From NCBI RefSeq assembly GCF_036588685.1, contig NC_086384.1, forward strand, positions 51,859,445-51,923,444: a stretch of 64,000 bases of DNA. The letters run 5' to 3'. This stretch comes from Mytilus trossulus. Its lineage: Eukaryota; Mollusca; Bivalvia; Mytilida; Mytilidae. The first letter of the stretch is position 1; each line of letters starts with the position of its first letter. Shown in pieces: positions 11,620 to 24,350 of the stretch. Both the position numbers and the translations under genes were made by a program. The notes under the pieces were generated by a model. The model was given only the letters and a program-made list of their open reading frames with translations, made no database searches and was not told the origin of the DNA.

Positions 11620-12350
11620 CGTATTTTAACGTTACATCTAAAGACTTTAAATGACATTAGTAGTCTCCCTTGTATTTGTTAACGTCATGCTATTTTTAAC
11701 GTCAATCAATTGTTTTATATACAAGTCATATTATACCTAAAGATCTATGAAAGCAGTGAAAGTACTAGTAAAAGTGATGAATTGAAACCGTTATTATCTT
11801 TTAATGATTTTCTTATATATATATATTCTACATTGAAAAATCCGTTCAAACCTATGATTGCGTTGGATAAAAACCGCAATTTTTATACGTGTGCATGTAA
11901 AACAATTTTCGTTGTAGAAGGGTCTAAAAACAGTATATATATAAAATGACTGAATAAATAGTAAACGATCAATCTGACAGGGCGACGGATCATGTAATAT
12001 GATTCTGAACACTACAAAATATAATATATAACAAGTCAAAAAGGGTACAACATCACCATTAAATAACTATAAAATTAACAAATATTAGATATTTCGGATA
12101 ACAGATATCCTTCTTCAATAATAGCACGATATCAAATGAATCATGTCAATATATTCAAACTGAGATACTTTTTCTAAATCTTGAATTTATACAATTTAAG
12201 CGAACACCTGAGACGCTGAAACAATTTAAAATTTCCAAAGATAACAAAGATATGCCAAATGAAAATAGTTATTTTCGTTGTGAACCGGCACAACTCTAGA
12301 TTTCCAAAGGTTATGACAGTTTAGATGTTATCTATAACTGCATTTAGGGC
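11620..12350. repeat. 3' tail of the Penelope-like element and adjoining repeat
   Basis: 11640-11830 is the retroelement's non-coding tail and recurs inverted at 12355-12520 and 13200-13390. Between 12040 and 12330 is AT-rich sequence with a TATCCGAAATATC-type segment on the minus strand, possibly the pseudo-LTR leader. No gene. Confidence 0.5.
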
Positions 12351-12354
12351 AGTC

Positions 12355-13390
12355 CTCAAAAAGCGTCACTTTTTTACTAGTACTTTTACTGCTTCTACAG
12401 ATCTTTAGGTATTGTGACTTGTATATAAATAAAACAATTGATTGACGTTAACAATAGTATGACGTTAACAAATACAAGGGAGACTACTAATGTCATTTTA
12501 AGATTTTAAAATGTTACGTTAAAATTATAATATTATTTATCATTTAATCCCGGGTTGAGAATGTTTATGAATAGTTCTTCCTGCTTTCTCCTGAGAAAAT
12601 AATTTTGACGATTGACCATATACAATGGAAATATTTTAAATCGTCCATTAGAACAACGATGGAAATGGTCGTTTGCCCTGATGAGTGTTAAATCTTCATG
12701 GTTGGTTTGCTGTCTATGTAAAGTCATTCTGTCCGCTGTTCATTTTTCTCCAACATAGAATTCCTCACAATTTGAACATATGAGAGAATAGATGACGTTT
12801 GAACTTTTACAAGACATATTTTGCTTAACAGTAAAATGCTTTCCATTTTTGAAAAAAAAATTAGCTTTCTTCTATTAAATTTGGGCAAGTCATACATCCA
12901 TTATCGGTACATTTTTTTACAATTTGCACAGTTTCATTGAAGTCAAATTTCGAAGATGTTTAATATCGTTTCAAACTTTTTGACTGTCTTTTGCTGTTGA
13001 TAATCTTCTTTTTATGTACGACTTTGTCCATTCTTTCACTTTTGTGTAAATTTGTTTCAATTTGTCGCATGAAACTAAATATGTCATAATCTCGCAGATT
13101 ATAAGTTGTGACAAACGGAATAATTTTTTTAAATTATCGGATGATTCTTTGGTACTTTTGGATCACCATATATATGTATATATATATATATATAAATAAG
13201 AAAATTATTAAAAGATGATAACGGTTTCAATGCATCACTTTTTTACTAGTACTTTCACTGCTTCCGCAGATCTTCAGGTAATATTACTTGTATATAAATA
13301 AAACAATTGATTGCCGTTAACAATAGTATGACGTTAACAAATTCAAGGGAGACTACTAATGTCAGTTTTAAGACTTTAAATGTAACCGTT
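12355..13390 (-). pseudogene. Penelope-like retroelement, inverted truncated copy
   Basis: The minus strand encodes the GIY-YIG part (12533-12727: MTLHRQQTNHEDLTLIRAND and on to the end NPGLND) and the preceding linker back to about 13140, with frameshifts and stops. A second copy of the 3' tail lies upstream (13200-13390), separated by an (AT)n run. That arrangement fits the pseudo-LTR organisation of Penelope-like elements. Together with 11050-11830 it makes a large imperfect inverted repeat. Confidence 0.75.
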
Positions 13391-13862
13391 TATGACATTG
13401 ATATCAGGCAACTTATTCCATTTTTATGAAAAACATAGCTTCGGGGTTTTTTTTAACTTTTTCCAGAGTGTTTGCACTTAAATTAACATGCAACAGAGGA
13501 AATTTTTGAAGATGAAATATGAAAAATATTAAGAGAGTTTATTGCTCTACGAAGTCAAATAATGGAAGAAGACTGTACAATCATAAAAGAAATATAACCT
13601 AAATAATCAAAGTTTGAAAATGTTATGTATTTGAACGAACTTACGTCAGCAGTTTTAAGAAATGAGTTACTCTTGCGTAAAGGTCCTCAAAATGTCTTTC
13701 TTAAGAGTTCGTCAAATGTTTTTCAAAAAATATTTTATTCGATACCAATTGATATTAGTTTAAATAACATGAGATTGTCAATTCTGTCATTTATCTTTCA
13801 CTTAGAATATTAAAGACGCTCTTTCTTGTATTTTTGTCGCACTTCTTTTTTTAATTTTACAG

Positions 13863-14141
13863 AACAAGAATATAGGGAGGAAGAAGGAGACCACAAACAC
13901 GCTAGTGGAGTTGACGTGCAATCAGATGCATCAGATGTTGACAAAAACTCACAATTTGCATTGCCTCTCCGAATTCCAGCATTAGGAATGAATACAAAAA
14001 GGTTATCCACAAATAAACTGCATCTTTATGAAAATGTTGAGGTTTGTTCAATTAATTTGGAAGACACGAAGCTGAGATTACAGGAAGTTGACACAGCAGA
14101 TACCATCACAACATGTGATGATATACCAGTCTATCTCTCAG
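13863..14141 (+). CDS. YENV-motif exon, copy 3 (unidentified gene)
   Basis: The 279-bp, phase 1-1 exon has acceptor TTAATTTTACAG and donor GTTTGA. It encodes the same 93-residue module as 4970-5248 with few changes: LYENVE in place of VYENVD, YREEEGDHKHASG at the start and DDIPVYLSG at the end. The frame is intact and all landmark motifs are kept, suggesting continued constraint, though the donor GTTTGA is weaker than GTATGA. Host gene unknown. Confidence 0.65.
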
Positions 14142-15471
14142 GTTTGACTATTTATTATTTTATTATGTATAAGGTCAAATTTAATTTCAAAATAGTAATC
14201 CTAATTTATCCTACTATCGTTATTTTACTAAATGACCCTTTTAGTTTGTGACGTCCTGGAAAATTTTATTTCAACATACAACAACATCTGCTCGGCCTCT
14301 AAGGAGCATATGATTTATCAATTTCAGGGTTAATGTAAAACCATATTTTGGATATATTTGCAAACATCAACGTAGATTTGCATTTATACATCCAGTGTAA
14401 AAAAAAAACAGACACAGTCTTAGATACATGATATCTTTTGGGTTTCTTTTGTACACCACTATCCCATGTTATTGGAGGGTTTTGTGCCAGCAAACTAGAA
14501 AACAACACGCCACAATTTGTATGTTCGAAGTAAGGAGTCTGTAATTTAGTGGCTGTGGTTTGTTGTAGTTTCTCATATTCATTTTTCGTTTACTGGTTTA
14601 TACAAAGATCAAACATCTAGTTTTCTCCTTTGTGTTTTACATATGGCATTTTGTTGCTTTTTATAGTCGACTGTGGCGTATGCGTTTTGCTCATTATATA
14701 ATAAGGCCATACGGTTTTTAACTTTTACTTGTTAACGTCAATATCATTTTGGTTTTTAAAGGAGAGTTGTCTCATTTGAAATCATACCAATTCTTCGTAT
14801 TTTTGTTAGGATATAGAAAATTTACCTCTAGTTTTATCCACTTTGATGCCTATATAAATTGTGCGCTTAACCTTACTTTTCTTTTTATCATTTCAATTCA
14901 TCTTGTTTAACAATCCATTGTTAAAAAAATCTTATTAAATCCTCGTTACTTTTTCGTTGCTTTAGACGAAAAAAAGGTGCTTTTAATAAATATAGTAAAA
15001 ATCTAGAGAGAAACATATTACGCCTAATTTTCAATGCCTTATATCTCGATTGCAAGCACACGGACCCTTCGTTGTTTCCAGTTTTATTTTATTTTTAGTT
15101 CCTTTATCTATATACCATCAATTAATAACAGAAAAGCGAACGTCCGTAACATGATATCCGACAAACAAACAAAAAACGCCATTTAGATTATCATCCTGGT
15201 AAAAATGTATGTACTTATAAAAAATGTCACAATTCAATAAACGGCAAAGCCGACACGATGGCTATATATTCAATTCCCCAATACTATTTTTAATAAATAC
15301 CAGCATCCATTTACTGTATGCGTCACATGGTCCAAATATCAAATCAAATAAAGATAGTACTGGGTATTTGCAAAACTTTAAAAAGTTATCTTCACTTTTA
15401 TGGTAAATTATCATGTTAATTGATATCTGTGTCATTGTTATGTCATCATTGTTTTGTGCGATTTTATTTAT

Positions 15472-15806
15472 CAATTTATTTTTGTTTTTCCTAGTAAATT
15501 TAAACTTCCTTAGACACAGTTGACCATAGATGGCAGTGTTGTTGTTCTTTTAATCTCCCCGTGTGAGCAAAACAATATATATCCTTCGTCTTTGGTTTTC
15601 TTGGGAGTGGGTGAATCAAGAAAGTCTTCCAGTTTCAAAGTACTTGATTGACTTGGTCATTATTTATTACTGTACAAACAAAAGATAAGGATTATCATCT
15701 GTCTCAAAGAAAACCTTTGAATATCGATGTCTAATCAATTAACCTATATGTTGGAAAATGTAAAATTTGTTTGGAAGAGCTGTAGAAAATAGAAAAGTGA
15801 GGATCG
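15472..15806. mobile_element. Insertion present only in duplication copy 3
   Basis: Copy 2 reads TTTATTTATCGAATACATTT without interruption (6540-6560). Copy 3 has TTTATTTATC, about 335 bp, then ATCGAATACATTT. ATC at both junctions could be a 3-bp target duplication; deletion from copy 2 is the alternative. No coding capacity. Confidence 0.45.
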
Positions 15807-16351
15807 AATACATTTGATATTTTCCTTCAATGTTCCAATATTATTTTTATTGTTAACGCGGACCGTGAGTAAGAATGAAGTAAGAAGAATGTGATATTAA
15901 CAGTTCTTTGAATTTAATAGGTCAAAATAAAATCCTCTATCTACCAGTCTGTAAAACAGGGAAGCCGACATTTTGAATTCTGGAATGTTTTTGACATGCT
16001 ATGTTTTCAATAATTAATATAAAAAAACTCATATTTTCACCTTCTTTTTTAATTCTATAAAGTTCTGAAGAGAACATGAAGTCTGGAGTATGTTTTCACG
16101 CTTAAAGTATAATAGCAACATCACCTTATTAAGTTGTACAGACGATCGGTTTATGTAAAGTTACACCGATTTTATTACTGAAATGGACTTTATTTTTCCA
16201 TTACGAAAATAATAATCATAGTGTATTTGAAGGGGTCTCATTGGAGGGGGGTTCAGATCCTGGATCCCGATTACTGTTTTGTCAGATTCCCGCATCCAGC
16301 TTACACTATGTACGTAAATAGTTATCAATGGTACCATGATTATAATTTAAT

Positions 16352-16396
16352 ACACCAGATGCACGTTTCGTCTACATGAGACTCATCAGTGAAGCT
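16352..16396 (-). ncRNA. Hammerhead motif, intact core, weak stems I and III
   Basis: The minus strand has CTGATGA, stem II GTC/GAC and GAAA. Stem III (ACGTGCAT) and stem I contain mismatches. It is the counterpart of the motif at 7093. Confidence 0.6.
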
Positions 16397-16900
16397 CAGA
16401 TCAAAATAGTTATAAAGCCAAACAAGTACAAAGTTGAAGAGCATTGAGGACCCAAAATTCTAAAACGTTGTTCCGAATATTGCTAAGGTAATTTCTTCAT
16501 GGGTGAGAAATTCCATAATTTTTCAAATAATTCAAGTTTTGTAACAGGAGATTTATAAAAATGGCCGTATAAAAGATATTCATGTCAACACCGAAGTGCT
16601 GGGCTAGGCTGGTGATACCCTAGGGGACGAAACGTGCACAAGCAATGGCATCGACCAGGTGGTGACTACAGGGCTGGTGATACCCTCGGGGACGAAACGA
16701 CCACCAGCTGTGGCATCGAACCAGTGGTGTAAACAGTTACCAATGGTACCATGATAATAATTTAATACGTCAGACGCGCGTTTCGTCTACACAAGACTCA
16801 TTAGTGACGCTCAGATCAAAATATTTATAAAGCCAAACAGGTACAAAGTTGAAGAGCTTTGATGAGCCAAAATTCCAAAAAAAATTGTACCAAATACGGC
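16352..16900 (-). mobile_element. Retrozyme-like repeat bounded by two hammerhead motifs
   Basis: Copy-3 counterpart of 7093-7760. Two hammerheads (16352 and 16767) lie 415 bp apart in the same orientation, and the body contains the GGGGACGAAACG..CCACCAG module twice. The second hammerhead is more complete here than in copy 2: stem III ACGCGCGT, GAAA and stem II are intact, but the core reads CTAATGA. Comparing the copies shows the second motif was deleted in copy 2 after duplication. Confidence 0.55.
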
Positions 16901-17190
16901 AGGGGTCATCTATTCCTTGGATAAGAAATTCCTTATTTCCCCGAATAGTTCAAAGTTTTGTTTCAGGAAATTTACAAAAATGACCGTATAAATGATATTC
17001 ATGTCAACACCGAAGCAATTCTCATTTTTTTGTAATTTCCCGTGTCCTGCTTAACTTCATTTCCCGTTTTCACGGCACAATCATTTGTCTTTCACATGTC
17101 TAATTTACAAAAATAAGCAATCCCGTGTCACGCTTATACCCCCCTCCCCAAATGAGACCCACTTTGAAGCGTCCTACGTAAAACTGTTAA

Positions 17191-17648
17191 GGTGTCGGAC
17201 CACCAATAACTCCCTCAAATTTAGAACGTATGTGAAAGTAGCCCTACTCTGACACAAAATAGTGCTTTTAATGTAATTGTTTACTTTAACTAATCAACAG
17301 GTTTGCAGAAATGAAACTTTTGGTGAAAGAGAAATATATCTTGACCATTTTGAGCCAGATTTCACTTGTTCATCAGTTTAAACTAAAAATTCAGGATAAA
17401 TGCGCTACATAGAATACTTATTTAAGATTTCCAGAAAACCAGGGGTTATTTTTGAAATAGTTATTTTCTCAAAGGCCATACTTTCTTACACATGGGTTGG
17501 GAATTGATACGAAGAAAGGTGATACATGTACAATTCATGATATACTTGGTTTCTGTGCAGTTAAACTTAAGGTTAAATATTTAGAAAGCTGTGAAAACTG
17601 CAAAATTTGGTTGGATGGATAGAGATATTCAATTGATGGTCTGACACC
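17191..17648. mobile_element. MITE with GGTGTCGGACCA-type ends, duplicate
   Basis: Same element as 7964-8423, carried along by the segmental duplication. The left end has one substitution (GGTGTCGGACC). Confidence 0.6.
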
Positions 17649-18011
17649 TTTACTGTCGCAAATATCCGTTTATCAGCTCCGCTACGCGTCTTTATGTTTA
17701 CTCAATTTGAGACATTAAAACCCAAGTTTAAAAAGGCCAATCTTAAAAAACAATGCACGTATTACTCAAGTTGAGTTAAAATGATGCAACATTTGTCTCT
17801 GGAACTCATTTCTACTTTTGAAGCAAGATCATCTAGATGAAAATACGTGTTAGGCAAATGAAGACATTTTAACCAAACAAAGACAAATGAATGTAATATC
17901 TTGTAATTGTTATCTTTATTTGAGCTTCTTTTTTTAAAGACTTACAAAAGAGAGAGAACATACAAAAGTGAACTATTTTTAACTGAAGCATTTTGTATTT
18001 TCAATTTTCAG

Positions 18012-18078
18012 AAGAAGAAGAGGAAGATCGACAATAATGAACCTTGTGGAATAGAAGTACACTCAGACGCATCAGCAG
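18012..18078 (+). pseudogene. Decayed duplicate of the acidic mini-exon
   Basis: Aligned with 8810-8872, this copy has a 4-bp insertion (TCGA) after the Glu codons that brings TAA and TGA into frame, and the donor GGTAATAAG has become GATAATAG. The acceptor (AATTTTCAG) is intact. It therefore cannot act as the coding mini-exon, unlike the intact YENV exon in the same copy. Confidence 0.6.
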
Positions 18079-18199
18079 ATAATAGATCCTGAAATCTGGG
18101 TTGACTCCTCGTAATTTAGAACTATAAAGTGACTCAAAACGGTAATACGAATGGACAAGACGCCATCTAGTTTCTAGTCCTGTTATATTTGATGTATTT

Positions 18200-18960
18200 C
18201 CCTCAGTTTTAGTTTGTAAGCCGGATTTGGGTTTTTTTTTGTCAGTCGATTTATAAATTTCGAAGAGTAGTATACTACTGCTGTCATTATCTAAGACAGT
18301 ATCGTTATGATTTTGTTTGAATTACAACATGTGTAGTTTGTCTTGCATTGGTGCTAGAGAGAAAAAGAAAGAAATAATGTAACACACAGTACAGATCCAG
18401 TATATTTATGATCAACTTGACAGCAGTATATGACTCGACTATACCATGATAGAAACAAGAGATAGAGAAAAGAGACGTAGAATTTATCAAGTATCATTTA
18501 AAAGAAATCCCGAACTGTTCAATGTTTAATAGTGAGATCAAAAAAGTGAAATTGCTGATTCAAATTGTAATTTATATTTTTTTTGAATATATGGACAGTC
18601 ATAAAGAAATAACAAATTAAAAAGATGACCTAAAAGACTAGCAACTGATGGTTGATTGTAACAATGCATATCGTATTGAAGGATCAGGAATCTCTGTATA
18701 TCTTAAAGACCCTATGAATCTTAAGGTCATGCAGATGTTAAATTTGTGTCGAGCTTTTATTATATAGCCGGTATATTCCAATATTTTATATTTAAATGTG
18801 AATCATATATAATCATCTTGATATCGTTTTATGTGTATCCTATACATTAACAACTATGTTGATAAGTGTAGTGTTGAAGAATTGTTTGATATCCAACCAT
18901 TATATTACCTTATAATCTGTTTGCTTATTTTTTGTTATTTTTTATTTGACAATCAATGTC
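18200..18960. other. AT-rich sequence, nothing recognised
   Basis: No exon, RNA gene or repeat boundary could be supported. A 61-codon minus-strand frame at 18305-18490 has no domain. Confidence 0.4.
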
Positions 18961-18979
18961 GATTCATATTTTTTGAAGT

Positions 18980-19505
18980 AGGAAATTGTCATGATGAATA
19001 TGAATGACATCTAGCTTTCTCAAGGGATTTTCCTGTATTGCATTTTTAAATCACTTGTCTCAAAGGGTCACTTGGTGTCCGTCAAATTTCATAGTAATTA
19101 TCGTTGTTCGTCGTCATCCGTTAACTTTGACAAAGCAATGCTTTTCTTTAGAACAACTTTGTCAATTGGAATCAAGTCTGATCATATATATAGTATATAG
19201 ATTTTTTTTAAATGTATCCGATGATCCCGACATCCAACAAGGGCCATTACAGTTAGAAATCGAACATAGACTGGAACCTGATGTTCAGTGGTTATCGTTT
19301 ATTAATGTGGTTCAGAAGTGTTTCTTGATTCTCGTTTTTTTTATGTTGATAAGACCGTTAGTTTTCCTGTTTGAATGGTTTGACAATAGTCATTTTTGGG
19401 GCTCTGTATAGCTTGCTGTTCTGTGTGAGCCAATCCTCCGTGTTGAAGGCCGTACTTTGACCTATAATGGTTTACTTTTACAAATTGTGACTTGTGTAAA
19501 CAGCT
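18980..19505 (+). repeat. Dispersed repeat with GTTGAAGGCCGTAC tail
   Basis: 19270-19500 matches 30832-31045 closely (GATGTTCAGTGGTT, TTTTTGGGGC, TTACTTTTACAAATTGTGAC). A 135-codon frame at 19004-19411 lies in this repeat and crosses its boundary, so I do not treat it as a gene. The tail resembles the GTTGAAGGCCGT segment at 38300. Confidence 0.65.
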
Positions 19506-20061
19506 AATTCATAACTATGGCTATATCAATGATATTTCATGTCAAATGAAGATTACTGTGATACAATATAAATGTACAAAGATCCAGGTGGGAAACACAG
19601 GTTCTAGCTATTTTTATTTTATAAATAAATTTGTAATGTAATTGAAATTTAAATAAATTTCTCGTTGCATGCTACATTTTCCCGTTTATTTTGTATCATA
19701 ATATGACATTGTGCAGTCTCTTACTTTCCAACTCTATTCTCTTCACCGTATCATGTTCACTAGAATATGTTTCAAACTGTTATACTAAAAACTTAAGGAA
19801 TATATTCCCATTGACAATCCTATTCAGGACGCAACCTTATTGGTTGTGTTAAACAATTATTTAACATGTCCGACCAATTTCACGAAGGACAGATACATCT
19901 TTTTCATTTATCAGTAAATACTTTATCTTAAGCAGCGAATATTCAATTTCATTATTTAACTGACAAAGAAGATGTGAATTAATAGCTCAGTAGATAACTG
20001 TTTTGTCCTAAATGCTCTTCAATTTCATAATTTATTTGGCCTTTTAAACATTTTTTGATTC

Positions 20062-20107
20062 GAGTGTCAATGATGAGTCTTTATAGACGAAATGCGCGTC
20101 TGGCGTA
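20062..20107 (+). ncRNA. Hammerhead motif, one core base changed
   Basis: Stem II, GAAA, stem III (ATGCGCGT), the cleavage dinucleotide TC and stem I are all present, but the core reads ATGATGA instead of CTGATGA, which should abolish cleavage. Flanks (about 20000-20135) belong to the carrier repeat. Confidence 0.6.
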
Positions 20108-20454
20108 AATATAAATTTTTAATCCTGGTATCTATGATGAGTTTTTTTTTTACTCTCTACCAAGCTGTTGTATAATGTTTTTTTCAGTCAAAAGCAAAAA
20201 TGGAAAAAATATAATGAATGCACTCATTTTTATGTTCCGATAATTAATGTGTCATTAACCAAAGTTCTGACTATCAAAATTAAAATTTGATGGAATTGAA
20301 TTTTAAAAATCAAAATAGATATAAATATATATAGAGATATTATAATTTTCATTTTATTGAACCATTATTGTCTTAAAAGTTTCATTATTATTTAGTGTGT
20401 TTGTTTGTCAAGTTAGTATAATTGGTGTCTTCCTCGAATGCCAACATTTTATAT

Positions 20455-21590
20455 GTGACCTATTCCTTGAATGCCAACAAAAATATTTCAATAGATGTTT
20501 ATATAATTACAATAGGTGTTTTTAGAACTATCTAAATGTTTCTGAAAGTATAAAATAATTAGTGAACTTGATAAAATTGCAACATTTTATTACTTTTTGA
20601 AATGAAAAATGGTAGATATTAAGGTTGAAATTATTACATGTATTATGAATTTTAAATAAATAAATAAAATTAAAACGTTTTTACAATTCCTTGCTTTCTA
20701 TTATAAAAAAGATAATTTGGGAATGGAAGTGGTTATTTACATAAGACTTATTACAAATATCAAAGATTAATTTTAGTTGAATACAGATATTTCTAAAAAA
20801 AAAAAGAAGAAGAATATTAAAGATTTATTCAATTCCATTTCATTTTAAATATTTTATAAGTTAATATAAACTTTACGAAGATTTCAATTTAACAATTTGT
20901 TTAACTTTAAAAATCATCAGATTAATTTATAAGTAAATTTGATAACTTCCAAGCTGGAAACGTTACAAGGTTTGGCAGAAATCAATGAAATTGTGAGAAA
21001 GTTATTATATTTTTTTAACCTTTCACCACAGAAAGAATATTTGTAGAGGTCGCTGCCAACTACGGCGGAATGTATGATCGCTTAGTCTCGCTTTTGTTGC
21101 AGGCTCGACAAAAAGGGAGAAATATTAAAAACAAGAAAAATATCTGAAAAAAAAGAAAATAAAACATGGTAAACTAACATGAGATACAAAATTTCAAGAT
21201 ATTCCATCAAGTAATATGGGAGAATATTACAGCACACACTTATATAAGTGTTGAAAAATAAACTTTGCTTTTCAAAGTCCAAGGAGAATTTGAGCAAACT
21301 GGATTTCATGACAATATGCACATGTTGACTTTGTTTCACTTTAAGATAGCAAATCCATATTTATTTAAGTACAAATGCAGTAACAGCAACACATGATTTT
21401 CAAAAACTTGAAAACATGAATTTGTTTTAGCTACCTGTATTTACCTATCTGTTTAATTAGTATGATTGTTTTGATAAGCATTCATTTTTGTTATAATAAC
21501 TACTTGCACCTATTCCTTGAACGCCAACATAATTTTACAGGTAAATTGTCGGTAGATCAAAGGATGTTGGCATTCAAGGAATAAACCGTA
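20455..21590. repeat. Inverted repeats of a TATTCCTTGAATGCCAACA motif
   Basis: TATTCCTTGAATGCCAACA occurs at about 20460, as TATTCCTTGAACGCCAACAT at about 21512, and inverted as ATGTTGGCATTCAAGGAATA at 21564-21585. The pair at 21510-21585 is a short hairpin. The outer pair could be the termini of a 1.1-kb non-autonomous DNA element. The interior is AT-rich, with no gene. Confidence 0.45.
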
Positions 21591-21799
21591 TAATTTAATT
21601 GTAATTAGTTGGCACCATATTGACAAATAAAATTATCTGTATCATTCTTATTTATATCTGATGTTGGCTTTACCTTTAATGACCACCAAATTGATTAAAA
21701 CTCTTACATGTGACCTATAACATGCTAAAATATTTACTTAAATCATAAAAGCTCCAAAGGTTAGGCCTAGACGTCAACTAATTGACCATCCAGATGAGA

Positions 21800-22235
21800 T
21801 GACATCGGAATAAAACTGAGAATGGTATTGGGAAATGTGTCAAATAGACAACAACCCGACCATAGAACATACAACAGCAGAAGGTCACCAACAGGTCTTC
21901 AATGCAGCGAGAAATTCCCGCACCCAGATGGCCCCTAAACAAATATATATACTAGTTCAGTGATAATGAACGCCCTACTAAACTCCAAATTGTAAACAAG
22001 AAACTAATATTAAAAATGATACAAGACTAACAAAGGTCAGAGGCTCCTGCCTTTGGACAGGCGCACACATGCGGCGGGGTTAAACATGTCTATGAGATCT
22101 CAACCCTCCCCTATACCTATAGCAAATGTAGAAAAATAAACGTATAACAATACACACATTAAAAGAGTCCGGCGTCTGATGTCCGAAGGACTGACAGTGG
22201 TCGTGTGATACGATAACATTTATATAAACTCATCA
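21800..22235 (-). repeat. Dispersed mussel repeat
   Basis: Non-coding stretch with GTCAAATAGACAACAACCCGAC and a TCCGGCGTCTGATGTCCGAAG block that I recognise as a frequent mussel repeat. It abuts the hammerhead-bearing repeat at 22240. No coding capacity. Confidence 0.45.
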
Positions 22236-22261
22236 TAGATACCAGGATTAAATTTTGTATT

Positions 22262-22306
22262 TACGCTAGACACGCGTTTTGTCTATTATAGACTCATCAG
22301 TGACGA
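22262..22306 (-). ncRNA. Degenerate hammerhead motif
   Basis: CTGATGA and stem II (GTC/GAC) are intact, but GAAA has become AAAA and stem III reads ACGCGTGT. Cleavage is unlikely. The flanking repeat runs to about 22450. Confidence 0.6.
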
Positions 22307-22450
22307 TCCAATCCAAAAACGTTAAAAAGGCCAAATAAAATACGAGAAGTTGAAGAGTTTTGAGGACCAAATTCATAAAAGTGGCCAAATACAGCTAAGG
22401 TTATTTATTACTGGGGTTAAGAACAAATAAAAAAGAAGCAGTAAAAATTT

Positions 22451-24325
22451 CCTGAACATAAAAAGCTAAAAGTGGCCGAAGTCCGTATTTCTGGGATCCT
22501 AGTCATGATTTGAGCATGAAATCAAAAGGTTCTAACGTCAAAATATGAAATACTTGAAGCATGCATAAAAACAAAAGTTCCAAACAGAACATACCAAGAA
22601 CAGCGTTCCTGAGACATGTGAGATAATGACAATTTTTCAGTTTTAGTGTAAGTTCTCTCATATAAATAATGAATTGCAAATTCACAGAATGATTCCAGAA
22701 TCAAACAATTAAAACGTTAATATACTCATCATATTGAATGTTAAACACTAGTTAGCTCCTCTGAATAGATACCCTCGGTCAGTATGAATAGGGTTTTCAT
22801 AAGGGATTAGAACATATATTTTAACTATCTACTGGTGTCTTTACAATTCAGAATCATTGCACGAGAAGCAGTACCGAACCATGGGTGATATAAAACATAT
22901 GACGAATTCGTAGGTCATAAGGTATACAAAGACACTAGTAGTAGATAGAAGCATATTTGTATAATGTATTAGCTGTTCGACATACTTTTTTAATTCCAGT
23001 ATTGCTGAATAAAAAATTAGGAATGTTCCCTCCAGAGATTTCAAACATTCCTTATTTTCTGAATTGACTCGCTACTTTAAAATAACCTGTTCATGCTTGG
23101 TAAATAAAAAGTCTTATTTTAATATAAAAAAAAAAAACAGTTGGCTCTTTTGTCATGTATAATTTAATAAAGTCAATCTTACATACAATATTTTTTTTAT
23201 TCTTTTAGAAAATAAATCATTCTGGAACACATGAAATATGTTGTATTGTTTGAAACAATGCATTTCAATGCAAAAGTAACTTTAAAATCTGAACTCATTT
23301 CTGTATCAATCCGGAACAGGGACCATCAAAATGTTTTTACCCAAAAGAGTAACAAAGACTCAGAATCTGTGCCTTTTACAAAACAAAGGAGTGTTTGAAA
23401 AAAACAGAGCACTAGAGATGCCTATATGTGTTTGCTAAAATTTTGTAGTGGATTGGCACACTCTATGCAATACAGTTTTTGACGTAACAATTTTCTTTAC
23501 CTCAATGGTTTTTATTGAAGCCACCATCCTACACAGTTTATGCAGCTATGTTTGACAAAGTTACTGTTGTAAAAATTTGTAAAGGAGGAAATAATACATG
23601 GGTCTGTATATTGTCTGGTGGTCATCTTAAAGCTTCTGTCCAAGTTTCATTAAATTACACGAAGGTTTGAAAAAAGTTATTGGTATTTAATAAAACTATT
23701 TTCAACAGATTAAAACAAAATGTTGATAAACACACTGTATGATGGCTATGTCTCATTTCTTCGTCATTCGTCACCAGATTGCTGATTATGAATTACAATT
23801 TACCTACAGTTTATAGTTTCTGAACAACAGTTTAAATCAATGAACCAAACACTTGTTTTTGATATCTGAGAAATTGACCTAATCATGTAACTTGGACTGA
23901 CCCATGAATTGAGTTGGAGGTGAACCTCGTCTTATGGACATGCAGACCTTGCAAGGATCATATATACCAAATATGAATATCATATTACTCATGATAAGAA
24001 ATTCATATGAAAAGCAGCTGCTTAACAATGAAAATCAGGTGAAGGACAATGGACATTTGACAGATGAGAACTTCGTAACATAACCCTGGTATTAAGCATT
24101 CAGATCTTCTTCCATATATGAAGCTTTATACAAATAATTAACACTGTTTCCACTTCTTCATTGTTAAAACCATGTCACACATTCTGCTATTTACATCACA
24201 CGCAAGACAAACACTATACTGCTCCAGCTTTGTGCATCAAAACTAAAACTTATTACCCTCTGTAGGCGTGCTCAAAACTAAATTTGATAATACAGGAATT
24301 TATAAATAGCTGAATATGTGTGGAG
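22451..24325. other. Intergenic AT-rich sequence
   Basis: No exon, RNA or element boundary was recognised. Overlapping 60-codon minus-strand frames at 22503-22704 have no domain. Confidence 0.4.
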
Positions 24326-24350
24326 TTATATGACCAAAAGAAATATAGAA

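Larger units (their letters stand above)
13381..18130 (+). repeat. Segmental duplication, copy 3
   Basis: Collinear with copy 2 (from about 4503). Copy 3 carries an extra segment of about 335 bp (about 15472-15806) that copy 2 lacks and a few small indels. The match fades after 18130-18190. The left boundary falls exactly at the retroelement tail, so the retroelement insertion and the duplication breakpoint may be connected. Confidence 0.8.

Noticed and set aside
19004-19411. 135-codon plus-strand frame
   Set aside because: It crosses into a dispersed repeat also found in a CAPZB intron at 30832; no domain.
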